64,000 nucleotides of DNA from G958296245 sp963664035 (GTDB taxonomy: Bacteria > Chloroflexota > Dehalococcoidia > Lucifugimonadales > G958296245): positions 1,054,001 to 1,118,000 of the forward strand of contig OY760867.2 of NCBI GenBank assembly GCA_963664035.2. The letters are read 5' to 3'. How positions within the stretch are numbered: the stretch's first letter is position 1; the number at the start of each line of letters is the position of its first letter. This document shows positions 16,924 through 25,498 of the stretch, piece after piece. The position numbers and the translations under genes were made by a program. The notes beneath the pieces are model-generated. The model did no database searches and was not told the origin of the DNA. It saw only the letters and a list, made by a program, of their open reading frames with translations.

Positions 16924-18099
16924 ATGGCTCGCCGCAAGAGACAGGACAACCGAAGGGTTTACCGGTTCACGGGGCTGGCGCTGGAGAACTGGCGGAACTT
17001 CGTGAGCGCCGACGTGGCGCTGCAGCGCCGGGCGTTCCTCGTCGGCCCCAACGCGTCCGGGAAGTCCAACCTGCTCGACGCGTTCCGCTTCCTATACGAC
17101 GTTGCCGCCGTCGGCGGCGGGTTTCAGGAAGCCGTCAGGAGGCGCGGCGGCGTATCCGGAATGCGCGCCCTGGCAGCCCGCCGGTACCCGGACGTGGGCA
17201 TCCGCGTGACTGTGGGCAATGACGAGGAGGAGTCCCGCTGGGAGTACAAGCTCCAATTTGCCCAGGACAACATCCGACGCCCCTTCATCAAGGAAGAGAC
17301 CGTCCGTCACAACGGCGAGGTCCTCCTGGAGAGGCCGAACGCGGAGGACGAGGCCGACCCGCAGAGAAAGTCGCAGACATACCTCGAGCAGGTCAACGTC
17401 AACAGGGAGTTCCGCGACCTGGTCGATTTCCTGGGCTCGGTGCGCTACAGGCACATCGTCCCGCAGCTCGTGCGCGATCCGGACCGTTCGGTAGGACGGG
17501 AGAACGACCCGTTCGGGGGCGACTTCCTCGACCAGCTAGCCCGTACCCAGGCCAGGACTCTCCAGTCCAGGCTGCGCCGCATCACGAAGGCCCTCCAGGT
17601 AGCGGTGCCCCAGCTTCAGGACTTGGAGCTCCAGAGGGACGAGCGCGGTACGCCGCACCTTCGCGGCAGATATGAGCACTGGCGCTCGCAGGGCGCTTGG
17701 CAGAGTGAGCAGGAGCTGTCGGACGGCACCCTTCGACTGCTGGGGTTCCTCTGGTCGGTCATCGACGGCGACGGTCCCCTTCTGCTCGAGGAGCCCGAAC
17801 TCTCGCTGCACCCCGAAGTAGTGCGGCACCTCCCACAGTTGATCGCGCGGGCGCAGCGGGGAGAGGGGCGGCAGATAATAATGAGCACACACTCGGCCGA
17901 CCTGCTCCAGGATACGGGCATCGGCATGGACGAGGTGTTGCTGTTGATGCCGGCAAATGAGGGCACCAGGGTCCATACCGCCGGGTGGGACCTTGAGATA
18001 CGACGACTGCTCGAGGCTGGGCTGAGCATGGCCGACGCGGCAATCCCCTACACGCGTCCTGAGAACTCGGAGCAGTTCGCGATGTTCGCAGACCTTTGA
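16924..18099 (+). CDS. AAA ATPase of the RecF/OLD-like (AAA_21) type
   Basis: A 391-residue ATPase with Walker A GPNASGKSN near residue 40, a signature-like ELSDGTLRLLGF, Walker B PLLLEEPELSLHP and a switch histidine in STHSADLL. This layout belongs to SMC/RecF/OLD-like ATPases that often work with a TOPRIM nuclease in anti-phage systems. No nuclease domain is attached, and the next gene supplies one, joined by a 4-base TTGA overlap. The gene begins 20 bases after the methyltransferase-nuclease gene. Confidence 0.85.
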   Translation: MARRKRQDNRRVYRFTGLALENWRNFVSADVALQRRAFLVGPNASGKSNLLDAFRFLYDVAAVGGGFQEAVRRRGGVSGMRALAARRYPDVGIRVTVGNDEEESRWEYKLQFAQDNIRRPFIKEETVRHNGEVLLERPNAEDEADPQRKSQTYLEQVNVNREFRDLVDFLGSVRYRHIVPQLVRDPDRSVGRENDPFGGDFLDQLARTQARTLQSRLRRITKALQVAVPQLQDLELQRDERGTPHLRGRYEHWRSQGAWQSEQELSDGTLRLLGFLWSVIDGDGPLLLEEPELSLHPEVVRHLPQLIARAQRGEGRQIIMSTHSADLLQDTGIGMDEVLLLMPANEGTRVHTAGWDLEIRRLLEAGLSMADAAIPYTRPENSEQFAMFADL

Positions 18100-18734
18100 C
18101 CTCCGTCGAGTCCAGGGTCGTCTCCGGAGCCGTGGAAGGGACTCTCGACGAGGCGGTCCTGCGCAGGCTGGCCGCCGATCTGGGCTTCCACGTGGGCGCC
18201 GTTTACGGCAGGGCTGGCAAGCCGCACTTGAAGGCCAGGATCGAGGGATACAATCAAGCAGCCAGGTTCTGGCCCTGGGTAGTCTTGGTAGACCTCGATA
18301 AGGACGAATGCCCGCCGTCGCTTCGCGCCGAGTGGCTCCCGGACCCGGCCGAGCACATGTACCTTCGGGTAGCTGTCCGCGAGATAGAGAGCTGGCTGCT
18401 TGCCGACCGGGCGGGAATCGCGGCGTTCCTGGGGACCTCCAAGGACAGGATTCCCCGTGACGTTGACGCCCTGGACGACCCAAAGCAGACCCTGATCGAT
18501 CTGGCCAGAAGCTCACGCCGAAGAGCCGTTCGGGAAGACATGGCGCCGCGTCCTGGCAGCGGCGCGGCCGAGGGACCGGCGTACACGTCCCGCATGTCGG
18601 AGTTCGTCGCCAAGGGGGGACGCGGCCATTGGCAGCCCTCTTCCGCGGCGGAGGCGTCGCCAAGCCTGGCGCGGTGCATACGCGCTCTGACCGAATTGCG
18701 CGAAGCGGCCCCAAGGCTAATTAGGGACGTGTAG
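18096..18734 (+). CDS. TOPRIM-like protein, DUF4276/RloB-like
   Basis: A 212-residue protein with a TOPRIM-like pattern: an N-terminal glutamate in GAVEGTLDEAVL, then WVVLVDLDKDE with the DxD pair, and a conserved-looking REIESWLLAD helix. Such proteins are paired with AAA_21 ATPases in many bacteria (compare RloA/RloB, and AriA/AriB of PARIS). The TTG start overlaps the ATPase stop codon by 4 bases, supporting a two-subunit complex. It is the last gene of the run starting at comM. The exact family needs a profile search. Confidence 0.65.
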   Translation: MTSVESRVVSGAVEGTLDEAVLRRLAADLGFHVGAVYGRAGKPHLKARIEGYNQAARFWPWVVLVDLDKDECPPSLRAEWLPDPAEHMYLRVAVREIESWLLADRAGIAAFLGTSKDRIPRDVDALDDPKQTLIDLARSSRRRAVREDMAPRPGSGAAEGPAYTSRMSEFVAKGGRGHWQPSSAAEASPSLARCIRALTELREAAPRLIRDV

Positions 18735-18743
18735 ACACGCCGC

Positions 18744-19175
18744 TCAAGGCCGTCCTAATGGCCGGTCGCGCCAGCGCGAGGCGTCCGCCAGTTCCTGCGC
18801 GTGCCGCTTCTGCTCCTCCCTGTCTTCGACCGCAGATCCAGGCAGCACGATATTGGCGTGGTAGGGGTTGTCGATTAGCGGTGCGGAAACCACCCGCCGG
18901 CCGTTGGCGCCGGCTCTTGCCGAAGTAACGACTGCCCAGCCGTAGAAAACGGCGCCGCGGGCGGAGGCTACGCGGTCGCCAATAGCCGCCGCATCCGACG
19001 GCGGCGCTGTGCTCAGCCTATCGACGGAGACGTCGACTTGACCCGGCTGGGTCAGGAAGACGTGAAATGGCGTACGGGAGCGCCGCGCCCTACCTGCATT
19101 CCTGCGGGAGAAGACTCCGCGCCCAAGGTCCTCCCACGGCCCAACGATGGCGGGAGGCGATGGGTCAATCGTCAC
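18744..19175 (-). CDS. Unknown protein, second gene of a two-gene unit
   Basis: A 143-residue protein I do not recognise. It contains AVFYGWAVVTSARAGANGRRV followed by PLIDNPYHANIVLP (both are internal core segments), so it looks like a compact globular domain; the C-terminus is charged. The GTG start at 19175 lies inside the end of the upstream gene, an 11-base overlap, so the two are translated together. The unit converges on the TOPRIM-like gene with only 9 bases between stops. The two-gene layout next to toxin-antitoxin and restriction genes suggests a TA or defence module, but nothing in the sequence proves it. Confidence 0.6.
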   Translation of the reverse strand: MTIDPSPPAIVGPWEDLGRGVFSRRNAGRARRSRTPFHVFLTQPGQVDVSVDRLSTAPPSDAAAIGDRVASARGAVFYGWAVVTSARAGANGRRVVSAPLIDNPYHANIVLPGSAVEDREEQKRHAQELADASRWRDRPLGRP

Positions 19176-19821
19176 GTTGCTCCAACTCGACCAAGGCCTC
19201 GCGCACGAAGCCGTCGGGGAGCGTCCGTGTGGTCGAATAGCGGGCGCGGCGGTGCGCGCCGTCCACGTTGACGAGGCAGAGCGCGCCACCATCCGGGTCG
19301 CACAACAGGAGGACGGAACAGCCTCGCCCCGGAGCGTCGATGGCGACCTCGCCGTCCGGCGTGGGGTAGACCTCGAACCGACGAGGGGAGATCGTATACA
19401 TCTCCTTCAACAGGCGCTCCGCGCTCTCCAGCGCCTCACCGGAGGGCGGCGGGGTCCCCTCCTCGCGGGCCTCGTCCTCTGTCTCTCGGAGGTCACGCAG
19501 AGCGTCCCTCAAGTCGTCATCCAGCGAAGCACCGGTTGGGCCATTGGCGAGCAGCCGCTCCCCGTGCTCACTGAGCCTTAGGCTCGTGGAGCTCGCATCG
19601 CACAGGTCTGCCCTCGACAGGAGCGCCACGGACCTGAGCGCATCGTCCCATCCGCCATCGACCACGTCCGGCAGGTCCCCCCATCTGATGGAGGTCATGC
19701 GGTTCAGGGCGTCAAGCAGCCGTGCAGCGGTTACGTCCAGGTAGACGGCAGCTAGGCTATCTCCGTTCTGTCCTTGCAACTCCGGCGACTCCTGTGGATG
19801 CGAGGCAAAATGACGGTTCAT
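19165..19821 (-). CDS. Unknown protein, first gene of a two-gene unit
   Basis: A 218-residue acidic protein. The first half is helical and charged (LRDALRDLRETEDEAREE). The second half has MYTISPRRFEVYPTPDGEVA, CSVLLLCDPDGGALCLVN and RYSTTRTLPDGF, which look like beta-strands of a conserved domain. I cannot name the family. The ATG at 19821 has no clear ribosome-binding site; a TACACT box about 20 bases upstream leaves room for only a short leader. It overlaps the following gene by 11 bases. Confidence 0.65.
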   Translation of the reverse strand: MNRHFASHPQESPELQGQNGDSLAAVYLDVTAARLLDALNRMTSIRWGDLPDVVDGGWDDALRSVALLSRADLCDASSTSLRLSEHGERLLANGPTGASLDDDLRDALRDLRETEDEAREEGTPPPSGEALESAERLLKEMYTISPRRFEVYPTPDGEVAIDAPGRGCSVLLLCDPDGGALCLVNVDGAHRRARYSTTRTLPDGFVREALVELEQRDD

Positions 19822-19902
19822 TTAGGGGCAGCGAATCAAGTGTACCAAAGCTAGGGGCTATCTGCTATGACCAGCCGACGGCCGGAGACCGGCGCACCCC
19901 TC

Positions 19903-19931
19903 TTTACCCCTAAACTCCATCTTGCTATACT
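19903..19931 (+). promoter_or_regulatory. Possible promoter of the molybdenum hydroxylase operon
   Basis: TTTACC (19903-19908), 17 bases, TATACT (19926-19931), about 100 bases before the first gene. The -10 is strong and the -35 only moderate. Confidence 0.4.
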
Positions 19932-20033
19932 TAGGGCCGCCTTTCGGGGGAGGCGCTCTCTCGAAGGCTGGGCATCGCCTCATCGCGCTATGCGGGGGCG
20001 GGGCCCGCAAACTTCCTGGCAAGGAGGCGTTCA

Positions 20034-20906
20034 TTGAAGTGGATCGACTACGCAAGTCCCAACAGCGTTGAAGAAGCGGTAAGCCTGCTCTCCCAGAATT
20101 GCGGCAAGGCGCGGGTGCTCGCCGGCGGCACGGACCTGATCGTGCAGCTGCGGAACCACGCCCTGACGCCGGACCTCGTGATCGACGGCAAGGGCATCCC
20201 CGAGCTGAACGAGATCACCCTCGACACCGAGGACGGCCTGACCCTGGGAGCGGCGGTGCCCTGCTACAAGATTTACGGCAACCGGGCCATAGCGCGGACC
20301 TACCCCGGCCTCGTGGACGCCGCCTCCATCATCGGCGGCATCCAGATCCAGGGCAGGGCCTCCATCGGCGGCAACCTGTGCAACGCCACTCCGAGCGCCG
20401 ACACGATACCGGCGCTGATCGCCCACAGCGTGACCTGCAACATCGCCGGGCCCAACGGCAGGCGTCAGGTCGCGGTCGAGGACTTCTGCACCGGGCCGAG
20501 CCGCAACGTGCTCGAGCCGGACGAGCTTCTCGTCTCGCTCCACTTTCCCGCGCCTCCCGCGGGCTTCGGGGCGAACTACATTCGCTTCATCCCGCGCAAC
20601 GAGATGGACATCGCCGTGGCCGGCGCGGGCGTATCGGTCGTGCTGGACAACGGAACGTTCAAGTGCGCCAGGGTCTCGCTCGCGGCCGTCGCCCCCACGC
20701 CTCTGTTCGTGAAGGAGGCCGGGGACGCGCTGGCGGGCAAGCCCGTGAACGACGAGAGCATCGCCGAGGCGTCCAGGATAGCCAGGGACGCCGCGACGCC
20801 CATCAGCGACATGCGCGGCACCATAGAGTTCCGCAAGCAGCTATGCGAAGTCCTAACCAGAAGGGCGCTCAACACAGCGGTCGAGAGAGCCAGGGGAGGG
20901 GAATAG
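20034..20906 (+). CDS. FAD-binding (medium) subunit of a molybdenum hydroxylase
   Basis: A 290-residue CoxM/XdhB-type subunit that passes electrons from the iron-sulfur subunit to its FAD. The two FAD motifs are visible: VLAGGTDLIVQLR near residue 28 and SIGGNLCNATPSAD near residue 112. The start is a TTG with AAGGAGG seven bases upstream. It directly precedes the iron-sulfur subunit, whose ATG follows the stop without a gap, and the large subunit. The order medium-small-large matches aerobic CO dehydrogenase-type operons, but see the large subunit for why CO is unlikely. Confidence 0.92.
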   Translation: MKWIDYASPNSVEEAVSLLSQNCGKARVLAGGTDLIVQLRNHALTPDLVIDGKGIPELNEITLDTEDGLTLGAAVPCYKIYGNRAIARTYPGLVDAASIIGGIQIQGRASIGGNLCNATPSADTIPALIAHSVTCNIAGPNGRRQVAVEDFCTGPSRNVLEPDELLVSLHFPAPPAGFGANYIRFIPRNEMDIAVAGAGVSVVLDNGTFKCARVSLAAVAPTPLFVKEAGDALAGKPVNDESIAEASRIARDAATPISDMRGTIEFRKQLCEVLTRRALNTAVERARGGE

Positions 20907-21386
20907 ATGCCCGCCAAGACGTACGTACACACAAGGATCAACGGCGAAGACGTAGAGCTCCTCTGCGAGCCGAGGCAGAGCCTGCTGGAGGTCCTTCGGG
21001 ACGACCTGCAGCTCACCGGCAGCAAGGAGGGCTGTAACGACGGAAACTGCGGCGCCTGTACCGTGAGCCTGGACGGGCGGATAGTGGACTCGTGCCTGGT
21101 GCTTGGGGTCGAGGCCGCCGGCAAGGACATCCTCACCATCGAGGGCGTGGCGACGCCGGAGGGGCTCCACCCGATCCAGCAGGCGTTCCTGGAGAACGCC
21201 GCGTTGCAGTGCGGGGTCTGCACCCCGGGCTTCATCGTGGCCTCCAAGGCGCTGCTGGAGGAGAACCCCTGCCCGACCGAGCACGACGTCCGCTTCTGGC
21301 TGGCCGGGAACCTGTGCAGGTGCACCGGCTACGACAAGATCGTTAGGGCGGTGCTGGACGCCGCCAATCGCATGCAGGAGGCGTAG
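20907..21386 (+). CDS. [2Fe-2S] (small) subunit of a molybdenum hydroxylase
   Basis: A 159-residue CoxS/XdhC-type protein with two [2Fe-2S] centres. The plant-ferredoxin-type N-terminal cluster is in KEGCNDGNCGACTV with a fourth cysteine in DSCLVLG. The C-terminal helical cluster is in CGVCTPGF and CRCTGY. It carries electrons from the molybdenum site to FAD. The gene is complete and sits between the medium and large subunits with gaps of 0 and 2 bases. Confidence 0.94.
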   Translation: MPAKTYVHTRINGEDVELLCEPRQSLLEVLRDDLQLTGSKEGCNDGNCGACTVSLDGRIVDSCLVLGVEAAGKDILTIEGVATPEGLHPIQQAFLENAALQCGVCTPGFIVASKALLEENPCPTEHDVRFWLAGNLCRCTGYDKIVRAVLDAANRMQEA

Positions 21387-21388
21387 AC

Positions 21389-23680
21389 ATGACGCTCACC
21401 TACGAGCCAAACATCGTCCTGGCACAGAAGGAGTTCGAGGTAGTCGGCACGCGGCCCATCCGGCACGACGGCGCCGACAAGGTTACCGGCGCCGCCAAGT
21501 ACGGCGAGGACTACGCCACGGCGGGCATGCTCTTCGCCAAGTGGCTCCGCAGCCCGCACGCCCATGCCGTGATCAAGTCGATAGACACCAGCAAGGCGGA
21601 GGCCCACCCGGGCGTCAGCGCCGTCGTCACGGGGTACGACCTCCCGGAGACCAAGCCGGGCGAGACCTGGACCGGCGCCCTGGGCGAGTTCGGCCTCAAG
21701 CGCATTCGCGAGAACAACCTCGCGACCGAGAAGGTGCTCTACAAGGGCCACCCCATAGCCGCCGTTGCGGCCGCCACGGCGCACGACGCCGAAGAAGGCG
21801 TCCGCCTGATCGAGGTCGAGTACGAGGTGCTCCCCTCCGTCATGACCGCGCCCGAGGGGATGGCCGACGACGCGCCGATCCTCCACGACGACATGCGCAC
21901 CAAGGAGCTCGACTCGACCGGCGACAAGCCCTCCAACGTCAACGAGCATATCCAGTACTCCCTCGGCGACGTGGAGAAGGGCTTCGCGGAGGCCGACGTC
22001 ATAGTAGAGCGCTCCTTCGACACCGCCACCGTGCATCAGGGCTACATCGAGCCCCACGCCTGCACCGTTAGCTGGGGCAGGGACGGGCGCGTCTACATAT
22101 GGACGAGCACCCAGGCGCCCTTCGACGTGCGCGACAACACGGCCGGCCTGCTCGGCCTGGACCCGACCGACGTGAAGCTGACGCCGCTGGAGATCGGCGG
22201 CGGCTTCGGGGGCAAGTGGGAGACCTACGGCGAGAGCGTCGCGGCCATCCTATCGAAGAAGACCGGCCGCCCGGTCAAGATGCTCATGACCCGCGCCGAG
22301 GAGCTGGAGGCCACCGGGCCCACGCCCGGCTCCCACGTGCGCGTCAAGATGGGCGCGACCAATGAAGGTAAGCTGACCGCCGCCCAGGCGTTCATCGCCT
22401 TCGAGGCGGGAGCGTACCCGGGCAAGAACCCGGTGGGCGCAGGCGCCATGTGCGTCTTCGGCCCGTACGACATAGAGAACCAGCTGGTGGACGGCTACGA
22501 CGTGGTCGTCAACAAGCCGGTGACCGGCGCCTACCGCGCGCCGGGCGCCCCGAACACCGAGTACGCCTCCGAGTCCGTGGTGGACGAGATCGCCGGCAAG
22601 CTGGGCATCGATCCCTTGGAGCTGCGTCTGATGAACGCCTCCAAGGAAGGTACGCGGCGAGTCGACGGCCCTGCCTTCAACAGGATCGGCTGCGTCGAGG
22701 TGCTGGAGGCGATGAGAGACCACCCGCACTACACCGCCCCGTTGGAGGGCGAGAGCACAGGGCGGGGCGTGGCCATCGGCTACTGGTTCAACGTAGGCGA
22801 GCAGTCCAGCGTCAACATCAACGTCAACAAGGACGGCACGATCAGCCTGATCGAGGGGTCCACGGACATCGGCGGCACCCGCACCTCCATAGCGATGCAG
22901 GCCGCCGAGGCGCTGGGCATCCCGGCGGAGGACGTACACCCGTCGGTGGTCGACACCGACTCGGTGGGCTACACGCTGGGCACCGGCGGCAGCAGGGTCA
23001 CCTTCGCCACCGGCTGGGCCGCCTACCTCGCCGCCGAGGACGTGAAGAAGACGGCGATCGAGCGCGCCGCCGCCATCTGGGACGTGGACGCCGACTCGCT
23101 GGAGATGAACAAGGGCGTCATCAGCTCCAAGGCAGACCCCGAGCTGAAGATGAGCTTCAAGGAGGTCGCGGCCCGCATGGACGAGACGGGCGGGACCATC
23201 GTCGGCTCGGCCAACGTCAACCCCTCCGGCGAGGGCGGCGCGTTCGCCGGCCTGATCGTCGACGTCAAGGTCGACCCCGACACCGGCAAGACGGACGTGC
23301 TCCGGCTCACCGCCGTGCAGGACGCCGGCAAGGCGATCCATCCCAGCTACGTCGAGGGCCAGATGCAGGGCGGCACCACGCAGGGCATCGGCTGGGCGCT
23401 GAACGAGGAGTACTTCATGGACTCCGAGGGGCGCATGGCCAACAACACGCTGCTGGACTACAGGATGCCCACGTCGCTCGACCTGCCGATGATCGACACG
23501 GTCATCGTGGAGGTGGCCAACCCCGGTCATCCCTACGGGGTCCGCGGCGTCGGCGAGGTGCCCATCGTGCCTCCGCTGGCGGCGGTGTCGAACGCGATAA
23601 ACGCGGCGGTGGGCGTCCGGCTGCGGCAGGCCCCCATGAAGCCGACCGCGATCGTAGAGGCGCTCAACAACGGCGGGTAG
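21389..23680 (+). CDS. Molybdopterin-binding (large) subunit, xanthine dehydrogenase family
   Basis: A 763-residue catalytic subunit of a molybdenum hydroxylase. The cofactor loop GGGFGGKWE and the C-terminal GVGE glutamate that activates water are both present. The active-site loop reads GAYRAPGAP. True form I CO dehydrogenase has AYRCSFR with the copper-binding cysteine, and form II has AYRGAGR. This enzyme has neither, so it most likely oxidises an organic substrate such as an aldehyde, purine or aromatic CoA ester. Automatic 'CO dehydrogenase' labels would be misleading. The MoaD-like gene follows after 6 bases. Confidence 0.9.
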   Translation: MTLTYEPNIVLAQKEFEVVGTRPIRHDGADKVTGAAKYGEDYATAGMLFAKWLRSPHAHAVIKSIDTSKAEAHPGVSAVVTGYDLPETKPGETWTGALGEFGLKRIRENNLATEKVLYKGHPIAAVAAATAHDAEEGVRLIEVEYEVLPSVMTAPEGMADDAPILHDDMRTKELDSTGDKPSNVNEHIQYSLGDVEKGFAEADVIVERSFDTATVHQGYIEPHACTVSWGRDGRVYIWTSTQAPFDVRDNTAGLLGLDPTDVKLTPLEIGGGFGGKWETYGESVAAILSKKTGRPVKMLMTRAEELEATGPTPGSHVRVKMGATNEGKLTAAQAFIAFEAGAYPGKNPVGAGAMCVFGPYDIENQLVDGYDVVVNKPVTGAYRAPGAPNTEYASESVVDEIAGKLGIDPLELRLMNASKEGTRRVDGPAFNRIGCVEVLEAMRDHPHYTAPLEGESTGRGVAIGYWFNVGEQSSVNINVNKDGTISLIEGSTDIGGTRTSIAMQAAEALGIPAEDVHPSVVDTDSVGYTLGTGGSRVTFATGWAAYLAAEDVKKTAIERAAAIWDVDADSLEMNKGVISSKADPELKMSFKEVAARMDETGGTIVGSANVNPSGEGGAFAGLIVDVKVDPDTGKTDVLRLTAVQDAGKAIHPSYVEGQMQGGTTQGIGWALNEEYFMDSEGRMANNTLLDYRMPTSLDLPMIDTVIVEVANPGHPYGVRGVGEVPIVPPLAAVSNAINAAVGVRLRQAPMKPTAIVEALNNGG

Positions 23681-23686
23681 GAACAG

Positions 23687-23950
23687 ATGCCCACGGTATT
23701 CATACCGTCGCTCATGCGCAAGCTCACCGACGGCAAGGAGCTGGTCGAGGTGAGCGGCGGCACCGTGCGCCAGGTGATCAACAGCCTGGAGGAGGAGTAC
23801 CCGGGCATCAAGGACCGGCTGGTGGAGGACGGGCGCGTCAAGAGGAACATCTCGGTGGCCGTCGACGGCGAGATATGCCGAATGGGGCTGCTGGAGAAGG
23901 TCCGGGAGGACAGCGAGGTACACTTCATCCCCGCCGTCGGCGGCGGGTGA
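23687..23950 (+). CDS. MoaD/ThiS-like ubiquitin-fold protein
   Basis: An 87-residue beta-grasp protein ending FIPAVGGG; a terminal Gly-Gly is needed for adenylation and thiocarboxylation in MoaD/ThiS proteins. It is placed at the end of the molybdenum hydroxylase operon, which suggests it supplies sulfur for the pyranopterin of that enzyme or for its sulfido ligand. A housekeeping MoaD may exist elsewhere. It could also be a sulfur carrier for another pathway. Confidence 0.85.
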   Translation: MPTVFIPSLMRKLTDGKELVEVSGGTVRQVINSLEEEYPGIKDRLVEDGRVKRNISVAVDGEICRMGLLEKVREDSEVHFIPAVGGG

Positions 23951-23980
23951 GCGGCGCCAGCCGTTAGGACGTATGCATCG

Positions 23981-24015
23981 AGTGGAGGCGGGTTAGTTTA
24001 GTACCCGCCTCCACT
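23981..24015. terminator. Strong hairpin after the molybdenum hydroxylase operon
   Basis: AGTGGAGGCGGGT pairs with ACCCGCCTCCACT around a 9-base loop: a 13-bp perfect stem. No T-run follows, so it may be a terminator assisted by other factors or one of the dispersed palindromes. Confidence 0.55.
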
Positions 24016-24039
24016 GCGCCAGTTGCGCGGGACCGGGAC

Positions 24040-24465
24040 ATGACCACGACGAAGACTCAGCCGCTCAGCGGGCCCCCAATCGAGAAGCACGAGACCCATA
24101 GCCGTAGGCTCATGCGCCACGCCCTCGAGCAACTGGAGAAGGGTGACCGGCTCCAGGCGTCGGAGAAAGCCTGGGGCGCAGTGGTCCACCAGCTAAAGGC
24201 CATTGCGGACGCGTGGGGGGAGGTCTACGAAGTCCACCGCCAGGTCTACCCCCTCGTAAAGCGCCTTGCCCGCCAGACGGATGACACGGTGCTGTTCCGG
24301 GCCCTCTTCAGCACGGCCAACGGGCTGCACAAGAACTACTACGTGGACGCCGTGCCGCTCGACGAGTTGCGGTATGAGATCGACCGTGTCCGGGACCTGC
24401 TGGACATACTGGAGCGCCCGGAGATGAAGCGGCGGCAGCCCGAAGCGCCAACCGCCGCTCGATAG
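24040..24465 (+). CDS. PaREP1-like helical protein
   Basis: A 141-residue helical protein with LEKGDRLQASEKAWGAVVHQLK and STANGLHKNYY, resembling PaREP1/DUF5618 proteins that are distantly HEPN-like. These are often found next to nucleotidyltransferases, but none is adjacent here. The function is unknown. The ATG follows the operon hairpin closely. Confidence 0.6.
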   Translation: MTTTKTQPLSGPPIEKHETHSRRLMRHALEQLEKGDRLQASEKAWGAVVHQLKAIADAWGEVYEVHRQVYPLVKRLARQTDDTVLFRALFSTANGLHKNYYVDAVPLDELRYEIDRVRDLLDILERPEMKRRQPEAPTAAR

Positions 24466-24484
24466 CAGAGTAGGGAGGCCCCGA

Positions 24485-25405
24485 GTGACCAACGACAGGA
24501 TCAGAGGGGTAATCATCCCCATAATCACGCCGCTGACGCCCGACTACGAGGTGGACGCCGCCTCACTCAGGCGCCTGGTCGGGTACATGCTCGACAACGG
24601 AGCCCACGGCATCTGGACCGCCGGCACGACCGGCGAATTCGCCGCGCTCACGGACGCCCAGAGAGCGCTCGTGACCGAGACGATAGTCGACGAGGTCGCC
24701 GGGCGCGTCCCGGTCATCGCCAACGTATCGGGCGCCGGCACGGAGGCCGCGGTCAAGCTGGCCGAAGACGTGTGCGAACTGCCGCTGGACGGCATCGCGG
24801 CCACCCCGCCGTACTACTACCCCTGCGCGCAGGATGAGCTCTTGGACCACTATCGCCACATACGCGACCGCGTGGGGCTGCCGCTCTGGGTCTACAACAT
24901 CCCGGTGACGGTCAAGACCGTCGTGGAACCGGCGACCATGGCCACGCTCGCGTCCGAGGGCGCCGTGGTCGGCGTGAAGGACTCGTCGGGAGCCGGCGAG
25001 CTGCTCGCGCAGCTAGTGGCGCTGGGCGAGCAGGGCGGCTTCGAGATGTACCGCTTCCTCGGCAGCGTCTTCCGCATAGGCACCGCCGGCGCGGTCGGCG
25101 CCCACGGGGTGATCCCCGGCATTGGCAACTTCGTACCGGGCATCGCCGCCAGCCTGTGGGAAGCGGGCGAGGCCGGGGACCGCGAGGAGGTCGTCCGGCA
25201 GACGGCGCTGCTCATGTCCGCCACGAGGGTTACCCGCCTCGCCGGTGGCGGCGGCCCCAACGCCGCCACCTTCTCCGGCGTCAAGTCCGCCCTGAAGATC
25301 ATGGGCGTCATCGACCACGACACGGTAACCCGCCCCCTCCGATCGCTGACCGAGGAGGAGAAGGAGCAGATCCCGCCGATTCTCGACGACTTGGGGCTGG
25401 TATGA
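24485..25405 (+). CDS. DapA-family aldolase (dihydrodipicolinate synthase-like)
   Basis: A 306-residue class I aldolase-fold enzyme forming a Schiff base with a keto-acid such as pyruvate. It shows GTTGEFAAL in the substrate loop, the catalytic tyrosine in YNIPVT and the Schiff-base lysine in GVKDSSG. The true lysine-pathway DapA is usually near 295 residues. This copy sits with catabolic genes and could instead be an N-acetylneuraminate lyase or keto-sugar aldolase. The GTG start has GGGAGG upstream. Confidence 0.85.
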   Translation: MTNDRIRGVIIPIITPLTPDYEVDAASLRRLVGYMLDNGAHGIWTAGTTGEFAALTDAQRALVTETIVDEVAGRVPVIANVSGAGTEAAVKLAEDVCELPLDGIAATPPYYYPCAQDELLDHYRHIRDRVGLPLWVYNIPVTVKTVVEPATMATLASEGAVVGVKDSSGAGELLAQLVALGEQGGFEMYRFLGSVFRIGTAGAVGAHGVIPGIGNFVPGIAASLWEAGEAGDREEVVRQTALLMSATRVTRLAGGGGPNAATFSGVKSALKIMGVIDHDTVTRPLRSLTEEEKEQIPPILDDLGLV

Positions 25406-25498
25406 CCCTCCTAGCGTTAGACGCGGCGCGCCGGCCTCTGGTATATTGAGTCACGTAAAGTCGCCTCTATAGCCCGGGCCGCGCAGCGGAGGGTCGCC

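Noticed and set aside
20034..23950. Aerobic CO dehydrogenase
   Set aside because: The active-site loop AYRAPGAP is neither the form I nor the form II CO dehydrogenase motif.
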